DNA of 35,669 nt from Magnetospirillum sulfuroxidans. GTDB taxonomy: Bacteria > Pseudomonadota > Alphaproteobacteria > Rhodospirillales > Magnetospirillaceae. Each line of letters begins with the position of its first letter. The first letter of the stretch is position 1. The notes below the pieces were generated by a model, which made no database searches, was not told the origin of the DNA, and saw only the letters and a list, made by a program, of their open reading frames with translations. A program made the translations under genes and the position numbers. The DNA is taken from the NCBI RefSeq assembly GCF_018224925.1, contig NZ_JAGTUF010000030.1:1-35669 (forward strand). Direction: 5' to 3'. This document shows positions 8,650-16,710 of the stretch, piece after piece.

Positions 8650-9809
8650 CACGGCGTATCTGCGTTGTCACCGGCACAAGAGCAGAATACGGTCTACTGC
8701 AACTGCTGATGCGCCTGCTTGCGAATGATCCGGCGATTACCCTGCAAGTCCTGGTGACCGGCGCACATTTGTCCCCACGTTTTGGCGAAACTTGGCGAAC
8801 CATCGCACAGGACGGATTCTCCATTGACGCCCGCATCCCCCTGGATCTCGGTGGGGACAGCGGTACGGCTGTGGCCTGTGCCATGGGACAAGGGATTGCC
8901 GGAATGGCGCAAGCCCTGGACGATCTCCACCCCGATATGGTTGTGCTTTTAGGAGACCGTTACGAGATATTGGCTGCTGCCGTGGCCGCCATGCTGTGCC
9001 GAGTCCCGATTGCCCATATCCACGGCGGGGAAGCCACCGAAGGCCTGATCGACGAAGCTATCCGGCACGCTGTCACCAAAATAGCGCATCTGCATTTCAC
9101 CGCTGCAGAAGACTATCGCCGTCGCGTCATCCAACTGGGAGAGACGCCGGAGCGGGTATTCAATTTCGGCTCCATCGGCATTGATTGTCTGGCGGCGACC
9201 CCCGTAATGAGTCGCGCAGAGGTTGAGGCGGATTTGGGCATCGCTCCCGGGCGGCCATTCTTTCTGATTACCTATCATCCGGTGACACTGAGCGGAGACG
9301 ATCCCGGTCGTGCGGTTGATCACCTAGCAATCGCGCTTGCCCGCTTCCCGCAGCACCATCTAGTAGTCACCGGCGTCAACGCTGACCCTGGATGCGATGC
9401 TGTGAATGATGCCTTTGCCCGTTGGAGGGACCACCGGAGTGAGGGATTGACCATGGTTGAGACCTTGGGCCAGCGGCGCTATTACGGCGCCTTGCGTTGG
9501 TGCGACGCGGTTATCGGTAATTCATCCAGCGGCCTGCTGGAAGCTCCCGCTGTCAAAATTCCCACCGTGAACATCGGGCCGCGACAGCGTGGTCGAGTGC
9601 GGGCACAATCGGTAATTGATTGTGGCGACAACCACGAGGCTATTGCTGACGCCATTCAATGCGCTCTTGATCCCGCTTTTCGAGATTTAGCAGCGGTCGC
9701 CCCATACCCATTCGGAGAACCGGGAGCCTCAGCCCGTATTGCCCAGGTGCTGCGCGACTTTGATCTTGATGGTATCTTGATGAAACGCTTTCACGATATC
9801 CCGGTGTGA
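8646..9809 (+). CDS. legG: Hydrolysing UDP/GDP-sugar 2-epimerase (LegG/NeuC family)
   Basis: This 387-residue protein begins with the NeuC-family pattern VVTGTRAEYG (residues 7-16). It contains LLGDRYE, AHIHGGEATEGLIDEAIRH, and a GT-B-type C-terminal half with NSSSGLLEAP. In legionaminate synthesis LegG removes the nucleotide from the 2,4-diacylamino-trideoxy sugar and inverts C2, giving the manno-configured hexose used by LegI. The family also contains NeuC of sialic acid synthesis. The LegC gene directly upstream and absence of a Pse-type PseG favour LegG. The start overlaps legC by 4 nt (ATGA). It is a cytosolic enzyme with no signal peptide. Confidence 0.9.
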   Translation: MTRRICVVTGTRAEYGLLQLLMRLLANDPAITLQVLVTGAHLSPRFGETWRTIAQDGFSIDARIPLDLGGDSGTAVACAMGQGIAGMAQALDDLHPDMVVLLGDRYEILAAAVAAMLCRVPIAHIHGGEATEGLIDEAIRHAVTKIAHLHFTAAEDYRRRVIQLGETPERVFNFGSIGIDCLAATPVMSRAEVEADLGIAPGRPFFLITYHPVTLSGDDPGRAVDHLAIALARFPQHHLVVTGVNADPGCDAVNDAFARWRDHRSEGLTMVETLGQRRYYGALRWCDAVIGNSSSGLLEAPAVKIPTVNIGPRQRGRVRAQSVIDCGDNHEAIADAIQCALDPAFRDLAAVAPYPFGEPGASARIAQVLRDFDLDGILMKRFHDIPV

Positions 9810-9811
9810 CA

Positions 9812-10690
9812 ATGAAGGCCGCCTTCATCGGATGTGTTGATTTCAGCCACGACATGTTGACCCGTCTATTGGCCCGTGGGGTCGAAGTGGTGGGAGTGGT
9901 GACCCGCCGCGCGTCGTCTTTCAACGCTGATTTCCGCTCCTTGGCCGAATTGACGGAACCGCGCGGTATTCCGTGCCTGTTCGTTGAAGGCAACGATCAG
10001 AACGCTATCACCGATGCCGTGCGCACCTGGAACCCGGATGTGATATTCTGCTTGGGCTGGTCTTTTCTACTCAAACCTGAATTATTGGCCCTGCCTCGAT
10101 TCGGAGTCATTGGCTATCACCCGGCACAACTACCGCGTAACCGTGGCCGTCATCCTTTGATCTGGGCGCTGGCGCTTGGCCTGGACGAGACGGGTTCCAC
10201 TTTCTTTCTCATGGATGACGGTGCCGATTCAGGCGATATCATCAGTCAGCGCCGGATTTCCATCACCGAGCAAGATGACGCCGCTTCGCTATACCGCAAG
10301 ATCACCGACGCGGCCGAAGATCAACTTGACGATATCATCCTTGGTCTAATATCTGGACGATTGGACCGCCGGCCCCAGGATCATGCCAGAGCCACATATT
10401 GGCGCAAACGTAGCCGCGCCGATGGCCAAATCGACTGGCGCATGCCCGTTGCCGGCATCCGTAATCTGGTCCGTGCGCTGAACCGGCCCTACGTAGGCGC
10501 ACATTGCATCTGGCATGGACAGGATGTCAAAGTGTGGCATGCCGAACCGGCTGCTGCTGCCTCTGATCTCGAACCTGGTCGGGTAATTGAAGTTGTCCAC
10601 GGAGATATTGTGGTCAAGTGCGGCGATGGCGCCGTGCGCTTGGTTGAGCACGAATTTCCCACCCTTCCCCATCTTGGAGAATGTTTGTGA
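9812..10690 (+). CDS. Formyltransferase-fold protein, probable sugar N-formyltransferase
   Basis: A 292-residue protein from ATG 9812; GTG 9806 (GTGA overlap) is an equally possible start. It has the formyltransferase fold with GYHPAQLPRNRGRHP (101-115) and MDDGADSGDI (134-143), where H103 and D139 match the catalytic His and Asp. The usual Asn two residues before the His is Gly (G101). The C-terminal part (about 205-290) resembles the OB-fold domain of methionyl-tRNA formyltransferase. The context is a nonulosonate operon with a PIG-L deacetylase gene overlapping by 10 nt. That suggests formyl transfer from N10-formyl-tetrahydrofolate to a sugar amine, not to Met-tRNA. The acceptor is unknown. 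Confidence 0.75.
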   Translation: MKAAFIGCVDFSHDMLTRLLARGVEVVGVVTRRASSFNADFRSLAELTEPRGIPCLFVEGNDQNAITDAVRTWNPDVIFCLGWSFLLKPELLALPRFGVIGYHPAQLPRNRGRHPLIWALALGLDETGSTFFLMDDGADSGDIISQRRISITEQDDAASLYRKITDAAEDQLDDIILGLISGRLDRRPQDHARATYWRKRSRADGQIDWRMPVAGIRNLVRALNRPYVGAHCIWHGQDVKVWHAEPAAAASDLEPGRVIEVVHGDIVVKCGDGAVRLVEHEFPTLPHLGECL

Positions 10691-11355
10691 GTGTGGTCCT
10701 GGCGGTCGCCCCCCATCCTGACGATGAGACACTTGGCTATGGCGGAACCTTGCTGCGCCATCGTGCGGAAGGTGACCAAATTCACTGGCTGATCGTTACC
10801 GCCGTGTCGCCCGAATTCGGATGGTCGGCGCAGAGAATGGCGGAACGGGCGACCGCCATCGACAATATGGCAGCAGATTACAGTTTCGCATCAGTGACGC
10901 AGCTTGGCCTGCCTACCGCTCGCCTCGACACCTTGCCTTTGAGTGATCTCGTTGCGACTGTGGCCCAGGTTATCGAGACCATACGCCCCGACACGGTTTA
11001 CACGCCTCATTCTGGCGATGTGCACTCCGATCACCGTCTGGTTTTCCAAGCAGTCGCCGCCGCCACTAAAACATTCCGTTCTCCCTATGTCCGGCGGCTA
11101 CTGGTATGTGAAATCCAATCAGAAACCGACTTCGCGGTTCAACCCGACCGGTTGCCCTTTCAGCCCAATGTTTTCGTGGACATAACACCGTATCTTAGTC
11201 GTAAGATCGCGCTGCTTTCACATTTTGCCAGTGAAATGGGGGTGTTTCCCTTCCCCCGCAGCGCTGAAGCGATACGCGCCTTGGCCATGTGCCGGGGAGC
11301 ACAAGCTGGAGTGGCGGCAGCGGAGGCCTTCATGTTGCTCAAGGAAATCCGTTGA
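10681..11355 (+). CDS. PIG-L/LmbE family sugar N-deacetylase
   Basis: A 224-residue protein with the zinc-binding AVAPHPDDE motif (9-16 region: H12, D14, D15) and a second metal ligand in HSGDVHSDH, both hallmarks of LmbE/PIG-L deacetylases. These remove N-acetyl groups from GlcNAc-like sugars or conjugates. The gene overlaps the formyltransferase by 10 nt and the synthase by 1 nt (TGATG). The tight coupling suggests that this enzyme exposes an amine which the formyltransferase then acylates. The substrate could be the 4-amino precursor sugar or the nonulosonate. Cytosolic; no signal peptide. Confidence 0.82.
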   Translation: MFVSVVLAVAPHPDDETLGYGGTLLRHRAEGDQIHWLIVTAVSPEFGWSAQRMAERATAIDNMAADYSFASVTQLGLPTARLDTLPLSDLVATVAQVIETIRPDTVYTPHSGDVHSDHRLVFQAVAAATKTFRSPYVRRLLVCEIQSETDFAVQPDRLPFQPNVFVDITPYLSRKIALLSHFASEMGVFPFPRSAEAIRALAMCRGAQAGVAAAEAFMLLKEIR

Positions 11356-12428
11356 TGCCCGCATTCATCATCGCCGAAGCCGGGGTCAACCATAATGGTG
11401 ATGTGCGGCTAGCACACCGGTTGGTCGAGGTAGCTGCTGCTTGCGGTGCCGATGCGGTCAAATTCCAGACTTTCGTCGCTGGAGAAATCGCCGCCGCTGA
11501 TGCCGGAAAATGCGGCTATCAGCTGGAAACAACCAATGCCAGTGAAAGCCAGCAGACGATGCTGCGCCGCCTGGAACTACCGTTTCCGGCATTTGGTGAG
11601 TTGAAGGCGCATTGTTCTGCGCTTGGCATTCAGTTTTTGTCGACTCCCTTCGACCTTCCCAGCCTGCATTTCTTGACCGATGAATTGGGGTTAGACGTTC
11701 TCAAGCTGCCATCTGGGGAGATCACCAACGCCCCTTTTCTTTTGGCGGCGGCCCGTGCTGGTCAGCGGATCATTCTGTCCACCGGCATGAGTGTGCTCGG
11801 TGAAATCGAGGAGGCACTGGCGGTTCTAGCCTGGGGCTTGACCCGTTCCGACACCCCATCCTGTCGTGCTGACTTGGCCCAAGCCCTGGACCAGCCGGGT
11901 GTTCGCTCTCTTTTGGCCCGGCACGTCATCCTACTTCATTGCACCAGCCAGTATCCCACGCCCTACGGCGATGTGAATTTGCGCGCCATGGACACCTTGG
12001 CTGCTGCTTTCGGCATGCCGGTTGGATTGTCCGACCATACACCTGGAGTGGCCATCAGCGTCGCTGCCGTCGCCAGAGGTGCCACCGTGATCGAAAAACA
12101 TTTCACCCTCGATCGTGACATGGACGGCCCCGACCACCGGGCCTCCCTTGACCCGGCTGAGCTGAGTGATCTAGTCAAAGCTGTACGAGCCGTCGAGGTC
12201 GCACTGGGCGATGGCCACAAGCGACCGATAGGGGCTGAATGGGAAAATGCCCGCGTGGTGCGCAAAAGCTTGGTGGCACGCCGCGCTATTGCCACCGGCG
12301 AGGTTTTGACTGCCGATAATGTAACGGCTAAACGACCGGGAACCGGAACCTCGCCTATGCTCTATTGGGATGTGCTCGGCAAGATCTCGGCCCGTGCCTA
12401 TGCCGAAGATGAGGGGATCGAGCCGTGA
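11355..12428 (+). CDS. legI: Nonulosonic acid synthase (NeuB/LegI family) with SAF domain
   Basis: The start is ATG 11355, sharing one base with the previous stop, giving 357 residues. It opens with FIIAEAGVNHNGD, the LegI/NeuB TIM-barrel start. KFQTF, STPFD, KLPSGEITN, STGM, LHCTSQYPTP, GLSDHTPG and EKHFTLDRDMDGPDH follow in family order, and a C-terminal antifreeze-like SAF domain lies at about 290-357. The enzyme condenses PEP with the 2,4-diacylamino-trideoxymannose made by LegG to form legionaminic acid. An insertion around residues 160-185 (LTRSDTPSCRADLAQALDQPG) is longer than I expect for the family. The NeuB family is certain; Leg over Neu rests on the LegC and LegG neighbours. Confidence 0.9.
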   Translation: MPAFIIAEAGVNHNGDVRLAHRLVEVAAACGADAVKFQTFVAGEIAAADAGKCGYQLETTNASESQQTMLRRLELPFPAFGELKAHCSALGIQFLSTPFDLPSLHFLTDELGLDVLKLPSGEITNAPFLLAAARAGQRIILSTGMSVLGEIEEALAVLAWGLTRSDTPSCRADLAQALDQPGVRSLLARHVILLHCTSQYPTPYGDVNLRAMDTLAAAFGMPVGLSDHTPGVAISVAAVARGATVIEKHFTLDRDMDGPDHRASLDPAELSDLVKAVRAVEVALGDGHKRPIGAEWENARVVRKSLVARRAIATGEVLTADNVTAKRPGTGTSPMLYWDVLGKISARAYAEDEGIEP

Positions 12429-13078
12429 AGCCGGCAATGTCAGTCCCGTTGCCGACCGTAGTCATCGGAGCCGGTGGTCACGGTAAGGTGATCCTTGAAG
12501 TCCTGCTGGAAGCGGGGATCGAGGTCATCGCTGTTGTCGATTCTGATACGGGACGACATGGAACCACGCTGTTAGGTGTGCCCGTGGTTGGCGGGGACCA
12601 AGAACTTCAGCGTTGGCGACCCCAAGACATCCTTCTGGCCAATGGAATTGGTTCGACCGGACAGAGACACAGGCGACATCTGTTCGAGCGCATGAAAGCG
12701 GCGCAGTATCGCTTCGCCACCATCATCCATCCTTCGGCGGTCATCGGTCGCGAGGCAATGATAGCCGAGGGAGGGCAAGTGATGGCCGGGGCGGTATTGC
12801 AGCCTGGAGTTTTGCTGGGCCGGAATGCGATCGTTAATACTGGTGCTCGCATCGACCATGATTGTGTGATCGGCGACCATTGCCACGTGGCTCCGGGAGC
12901 TGTGCTGTGCGGAGGCGTGCGGGTGGACCTGGACGCCCATGTGGGGGCAGGAGCCGTGATCATCCAGAACATGGTTATCGGCGAAGGCGCCCTGGTGGCC
13001 GCTGGGGCTGTGGTTGTCAGGCCAGTATCCGCAGGTGGACGGGTCGTTGGCGTGCCCGCGAAGGAGATGGGATCGTGA
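12425..13078 (+). CDS. NeuD/PglD-family acyltransferase, LegH candidate
   Basis: A 217-residue protein with the PglD-type N-terminal Rossmann domain (VVIGAGGHGKVILEVLLEAG, about 12-31) followed by left-handed beta-helix hexapeptide repeats from about residue 100, including RIDHDCVIGDHCHVAPGAVL. This family N-acetylates 4-amino nucleotide sugars (PglD, LegH) or O-acetylates sialic acid (NeuD). The window shows no other N-acetyltransferase for the LegC product, so the LegH role is the best guess. It starts at GTG 12425 overlapping legI (GTGA); ATG 12437 is a possible alternative. The deacetylase/formyltransferase pair nearby leaves open whether its acetyl group is later replaced. Confidence 0.82.
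   Translation: MKPAMSVPLPTVVIGAGGHGKVILEVLLEAGIEVIAVVDSDTGRHGTTLLGVPVVGGDQELQRWRPQDILLANGIGSTGQRHRRHLFERMKAAQYRFATIIHPSAVIGREAMIAEGGQVMAGAVLQPGVLLGRNAIVNTGARIDHDCVIGDHCHVAPGAVLCGGVRVDLDAHVGAGAVIIQNMVIGEGALVAAGAVVVRPVSAGGRVVGVPAKEMGS
13061..13066 (+). promoter_or_regulatory. Strong ribosome binding site inside the upstream gene
   Basis: AAGGAG lies 8 nt before GTG 13075. It decides the start of the CBS-nucleotidyltransferase, whose frame is open much further upstream. Confidence 0.65.
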
Positions 13079-14118
13079 AAAACTGGGAAAGCGCCCTGAT
13101 ACCCGAGGGCATCGCCATTCGTGAAGCGCTCAAGGTCATCGACACGGCACGCATCGGGCTGGTGGTTGATGCTGATCGCCGGTTGCTCGGTACGGTGACT
13201 GATGGCGATATCCGCCGAGGTATCCTGCGCTCGATATCGTTGCATGATCCAGTCGATCAGGTGATGAACGCCACTCCCTTCACCGCTAGCGCAACACTTT
13301 CGCGCGCGGAGATCCGCGCCATGCCAGCCGCCGGAAAATACCGTTTTGTCCCAGTCATCGACTCTCATGGCTGCGTGGTCGGACTAGAAGGCGTGGTCAC
13401 CACGGTCAGCCCCCAAATTCGCTCCAATCTCGTGGTGCTGATGGCCGGCGGCCTAGGAAAACGCCTGCGACCACTAACCGAAAGCACGCCGAAGCCCATG
13501 CTACAAGTGGGTTCGCGCCCCCTGCTCGAAACCATCCTGATTCATATCGCTGAGCAGGGCTTCAATCAGTTTCTGATTTCGGTTAATTATAAAGCCGAAA
13601 TGGTTAAGGACCATTTCGGCGATGGTCGGCAATGGAATGCCGAAATCCGCTACCTTGAGGAAACCAGGGAAATGGGAACCGCTGGTGCCCTGTCCTTGTT
13701 GCCTGAGGTGCCGACAGAGCCAATCATCATCATGAATGGCGATCTTCTAACCAAGATTGACCTGCTGCATCTGCTCGATTATCACGCCGAACACGGCTCG
13801 ATGGCCACCATGTGTGTGCGTGAATACGACTTCCAGGTTCCATATGGTGTGGTCCATATCGACGGTCACCGGATCAAAAGCATCGAGGAAAAGCCAATCC
13901 ACCGCTTTTTCGTCAATGCCGGCATCTATGTGCTCAGCCCCGAAGTCTTGTTTTTAGTGGACAAAGACGAATTTCTTGATATGCCACGCTTGTTCGATCG
14001 GTTGATCAGCAGGAGCCTTCCATCAGCAGTCTTCCCCATCCGCGAATACTGGATGGATATCGGACTACCTGATGATTATCATCAGGCCAATCGTGAATTT
14101 GATACGGTTTTTCCGTGA
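13075..14118 (+). CDS. ptmE: CBS-domain nucleotidyltransferase (PtmE type, probable glucosamine-1-phosphate guanylyltransferase)
   Basis: A 347-residue fusion. Residues 1-115 hold a CBS pair (IGLVVDADRRLLGTVTDGDI; FVPVIDSHGCVVGLEGVVT) and 118-347 a sugar-nucleotidyltransferase with MAGGLGKRLRPLTE (123-136), PKPM and MNGDLLTKID. Campylobacter PtmE has this architecture and makes GDP-glucosamine for the GDP-linked legionaminate route. The order here (this gene, oxidoreductase, CMP-synthetase, SDR) parallels the C. jejuni ptmE-ptmF-ptmB-ptmA block as I recall it. GTG 13075 overlaps the previous stop (GTGA). Use of GTP rather than another NTP is inferred from family and order. The CBS pair may bind a nucleotide regulator. 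Confidence 0.82.
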   Translation: MKNWESALIPEGIAIREALKVIDTARIGLVVDADRRLLGTVTDGDIRRGILRSISLHDPVDQVMNATPFTASATLSRAEIRAMPAAGKYRFVPVIDSHGCVVGLEGVVTTVSPQIRSNLVVLMAGGLGKRLRPLTESTPKPMLQVGSRPLLETILIHIAEQGFNQFLISVNYKAEMVKDHFGDGRQWNAEIRYLEETREMGTAGALSLLPEVPTEPIIIMNGDLLTKIDLLHLLDYHAEHGSMATMCVREYDFQVPYGVVHIDGHRIKSIEEKPIHRFFVNAGIYVLSPEVLFLVDKDEFLDMPRLFDRLISRSLPSAVFPIREYWMDIGLPDDYHQANREFDTVFP

Positions 14119-15032
14119 CGCGCGCCCTGGTTGTCGGCTACGGCTCCATCGGCCAACGCCATGCCCGTCTGCTGGGAGAATTGGACTGCGAGGTTGCCGT
14201 AGTCTGCCGGCGTCCGATCGACTTTCCCCATCTCTACTGTGATCTGGCCACAGCACTATCCCATTGGCAACCGGATTACGTGGTCATCGCTAGCAGTACC
14301 GGCGAACACGCCAACGACATCTGCATTCTCGCGGAACAGGGTTTCAATGGCATGGTCCTAGTAGAAAAGCCATTGACCGCTCATGCCCAGTCTTTACCAC
14401 CTCACCAGTTTTCTCATGGGTTCGTCGCCTATAATTTGCGCTTTCACCCCTTGTTGCAGGCCTTCCACCAGCGGCTCAGCAGTCTTCATTCATTCACCCT
14501 GCATGTGACTTGCGGCTCCTACCTGCCGGATTGGCGACCCCTTTCTGACTACCGCAAGGGTTATTCAGCCCTGAAGGCCCTAGGAGGAGGCGTGCTACGC
14601 GACCTGTCACATGAACTGGACTATACGCTTTGGATGAGCGGAGGCTGGACGGCACTAACCGCCGCAGGCGGCCACCTGTCTAATTTGCAGATCGATAGCG
14701 ACGATGTGTTCTCGCTCTTGCTACAAACCCCACACTTTCCGGTAGCGACGGTCACGCTTGATTATGTCGATAGCGCGCCACGTCGATTGATTACCGCCCT
14801 TACCAACGAAGGCACCTTGCGGGCCGATCTGATAAATGGCACCTTGGAGTTCCGTGACGATATTCTCCTCCGCGTGCACCCCGGTCGCGACGATACTTAT
14901 ATCGCGCAGCATCGCGCCGTTCTCGATGGGCTCCACGATATGCTTTGCTCCCTCGACGAAGGAGAAGAGGTGATGCGGGTTATCGACGCAGCCGAACGAG
15001 CGGCCACACATCAGGAATGGGTGAAACGATGA
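14115..15032 (+). CDS. Gfo/Idh/MocA family oxidoreductase (PtmF position)
   Basis: A 305-residue protein with the N-terminal Rossmann motif VVGYGSIGQRHARLL (6-20), the VEKPL motif near residue 89, and the GGGVLRDLSHELDYTLW acid/His region, all typical of Gfo/Idh/MocA oxidoreductases. It sits between the PtmE-type and LegF-type genes, the place occupied by ptmF in Campylobacter. There it is thought to take part, with PtmA, in supplying the glucosamine precursor; the exact reaction is not clear to me. It starts at GTG 14115 (GTGA) and overlaps the next gene by 4 nt (ATGA). Distinct in sequence from the oxidoreductase at 151. Confidence 0.82.
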   Translation: MTRALVVGYGSIGQRHARLLGELDCEVAVVCRRPIDFPHLYCDLATALSHWQPDYVVIASSTGEHANDICILAEQGFNGMVLVEKPLTAHAQSLPPHQFSHGFVAYNLRFHPLLQAFHQRLSSLHSFTLHVTCGSYLPDWRPLSDYRKGYSALKALGGGVLRDLSHELDYTLWMSGGWTALTAAGGHLSNLQIDSDDVFSLLLQTPHFPVATVTLDYVDSAPRRLITALTNEGTLRADLINGTLEFRDDILLRVHPGRDDTYIAQHRAVLDGLHDMLCSLDEGEEVMRVIDAAERAATHQEWVKR

Positions 15033-15742
15033 CCAGAAGGCTTGCGGTTGTTTGCGCCCGTGGTGGCAGCAAGGGGGTCAAGGGGAAGAATCTGCGCGAG
15101 TTGGCGGGCAAGCCGCTGATCGCACACACATTGGCGCAGGCGGCGGCCAGCGGCATGTTCGACGCCATTGCCGTCAGTTCCGACAGCGACGCCATCCTTG
15201 ACGCCGGCCGCGCACATGGCGCCAGCCATGTGGTCAAGCGGCCCGATGAGATGGCCTCGGACAATGCGGCCAAGGTGCCGGCAATCCGCCATTGCGCCAT
15301 GACCGTCGAACAAGAGACCGGGTGGCAATTCGACACCATCGTCGATCTCGACTGTACCGCCCCGCTGCGCAATCTTGACGATATCCGTGGCGCCATTGCT
15401 TTGCTTGAGCAAAGCGGTTGTGCCAATGTGGTGTCGGCAATGCCGTCGCGCCGATCGCCCTATTTTAACCTCGTTGAGCTTGACGCTCGTGGACGTGTTC
15501 GACTAAGTAAGCCACTCGAAAGTCCGATCGTGCGCCGTCAGGATGCGCCGAAGTGCTTCGATCTAAATGCGTCGGTATTCGCGTGGTGCCGCCGGGCTCT
15601 TTTTTCGGACCACAACGTCGTCCTTGGCGAGGACACGCTGTTATTCCAGATGCCGGAAGAGCGGTCGATCGATATTGATACGGAACTGGATTTCCGCTTC
15701 GTCGAATTCATGATGTCCACTAAAGAAGATCCCCATGGCTGA
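15029..15742 (+). CDS. legF: CMP-nonulosonate cytidylyltransferase (NeuA/LegF/PtmB family)
   Basis: The start ATG 15029 overlaps the previous stop (ATGA), giving 237 residues. The N-terminal CTP-binding loop CARGGSKGVKGKNLRELAGK (9-28) and later AVSSDSDAIL, LDCTAPLRN and SIDIDTELDF are characteristic of CMP-sialate/CMP-legionaminate synthetases. It activates the LegI product with CTP for transfer by a glycosyltransferase. Legionaminate is preferred because LegC, LegG and LegI are in the same coupled run. The next gene begins inside its last codons (8-nt overlap). Confidence 0.9.
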   Translation: MTRRLAVVCARGGSKGVKGKNLRELAGKPLIAHTLAQAAASGMFDAIAVSSDSDAILDAGRAHGASHVVKRPDEMASDNAAKVPAIRHCAMTVEQETGWQFDTIVDLDCTAPLRNLDDIRGAIALLEQSGCANVVSAMPSRRSPYFNLVELDARGRVRLSKPLESPIVRRQDAPKCFDLNASVFAWCRRALFSDHNVVLGEDTLLFQMPEERSIDIDTELDFRFVEFMMSTKEDPHG

Positions 15743-16562
15743 CAAAAAATACGCTGACCTTTTTGACCTTTCCGGCAAAGTCGCGGTGGTTACCGGCGGC
15801 GCCGGTGTCATTGGGACCGAGGTTTGCCGTGGTCTGGCTGCCCATGGCGCCGAGGTGGCAGTGCTTGACGTGAACGCCGAAGCGGCTGAGCGGTTGGCGC
15901 AGGATTTGGAAAAAACCTGCGGTGTGCGGGCTATTGGGGTCAGCGGCGACGTTGCCTCGCCGGATTCAGTGCGTGACATGGTGGCGCAGATCGTCGACCG
16001 GCTGGGCGGCATCGACGTGCTGCACAACAACGCCGCCAGCAAGAGCAAAAATCCAGGCGACTTTTTCAAGCCGCTGGAGGAATTCGATTTCCAAGTGTGG
16101 CGCGACATCATGAGCGTCAATCTTGACGGCATGTTCCTGGTCGCCCAGGCGGTGGGCAAGCTGATGGTGGCGCAGGGGCGCGGCGGCAGTATGATCCAGA
16201 CCGCGTCCACCTACGGCGTCGTTGGTCCGGATTTCCGCATCTATGACGGCTCGGAATACATGGGCTATCAAATCACCACCCCAGCCGCCTATTCGGCGTC
16301 CAAGGCGGCGGTGCTGGGCCTGACCCGCCATCTCGCAACCTATTGGGCGGATAAGGGTATCCGGGTGAACACGCTGGTGCCGGGTGGCGTCGAGAGCGGT
16401 CAGAACGAGACCTTCCAGCGCAATTACGGTGCGCGTGTGCCGCTTGGGCGCATGGCCAACCGCAGTGAAATGGTCGGTGCCGTGGTCTACTTGGCCTCGG
16501 ACGCGTCCAGCTACATGACCGGCCAGACGATGGTGGTCGATGGCGGCTGGACGGCTTGGTAG
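15735..16562 (+). CDS. ptmA: Classical SDR oxidoreductase (PtmA type)
   Basis: A 275-residue classical short-chain dehydrogenase: TGGAGVIG cofactor motif (20-27), NNAA, active-site Ser in TASTYG, YSASK catalytic Tyr/Lys and a C-terminal GQTMVVDGGWTAW. PtmA of Campylobacter belongs to this family and lies just after the CMP-legionaminate synthetase gene, as here. Its role there is in the GDP-glucosamine/legionaminate precursor branch; the precise substrate is uncertain. It ends the overlapping run that starts at 7474, and a 148-nt gap follows. Leucine codons TTA/CTA seem very scarce here and in the next genes compared with the genes further upstream. Confidence 0.82.
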   Translation: MADKKYADLFDLSGKVAVVTGGAGVIGTEVCRGLAAHGAEVAVLDVNAEAAERLAQDLEKTCGVRAIGVSGDVASPDSVRDMVAQIVDRLGGIDVLHNNAASKSKNPGDFFKPLEEFDFQVWRDIMSVNLDGMFLVAQAVGKLMVAQGRGGSMIQTASTYGVVGPDFRIYDGSEYMGYQITTPAAYSASKAAVLGLTRHLATYWADKGIRVNTLVPGGVESGQNETFQRNYGARVPLGRMANRSEMVGAVVYLASDASSYMTGQTMVVDGGWTAW

Positions 16563-16592
16563 CATCTGTGCCTGCCACCTCTCCCAGCCATC

Positions 16593-16607
16593 GGGGCGTG
16601 CCGCCCC
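16593..16607 (+). other. Short perfect stem-loop in intergenic gap
   Basis: GGGGCG (16593-16598) pairs with CGCCCC (16602-16607) around a TGC loop. No T-run follows, so it is not a canonical rho-independent terminator. It could be a pause, attenuation or RNA-processing element between the legionaminate operon and the carbamoyltransferase. Confidence 0.4.
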
Positions 16608-16625
16608 AAGGTCCGCGTTATGGTA

Positions 16626-16650
16626 GACCCCGCGTTGTGTCGCGGCGGTC
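16626..16650 (+). other. Second stem-loop in the same gap
   Basis: GACC plus CCGCG (16626-16634) pairs with CGCGG plus GGTC (16641-16650) around a TTGTGT loop, with one bulged C (16646). No T-run follows. Two stem-loops in a 148-nt gap (16563-16710) suggest an RNA-level control point; nothing else is seen in the gap. Confidence 0.4.
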
Positions 16651-16697
16651 GACGGGCGTTGGCCGAAATGATAGCTTTTCGCAACCCAAAGAAGGCC

Positions 16698-16704
16698 AAG
16701 GTGG
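16698..16704 (+). promoter_or_regulatory. Ribosome binding site of the carbamoyltransferase
   Basis: AAGGTGG lies 6 nt before ATG 16711. A TTG at 16708 directly in front of it is also in frame but too close to this site. Confidence 0.6.
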
Positions 16705-16710
16705 CGATTG

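Noticed and set aside
9812-10690. Methionyl-tRNA formyltransferase (fmt)
   Set aside because: Located inside a sugar operon without def, with a GYHP variant of the catalytic motif; housekeeping fmt normally lies with def.
16659-16676. Sigma-54-like promoter (TTGG...GC)
   Set aside because: The GG and GC doublets are separated by 11 nt instead of 10, and the C-A-C after GG is absent.
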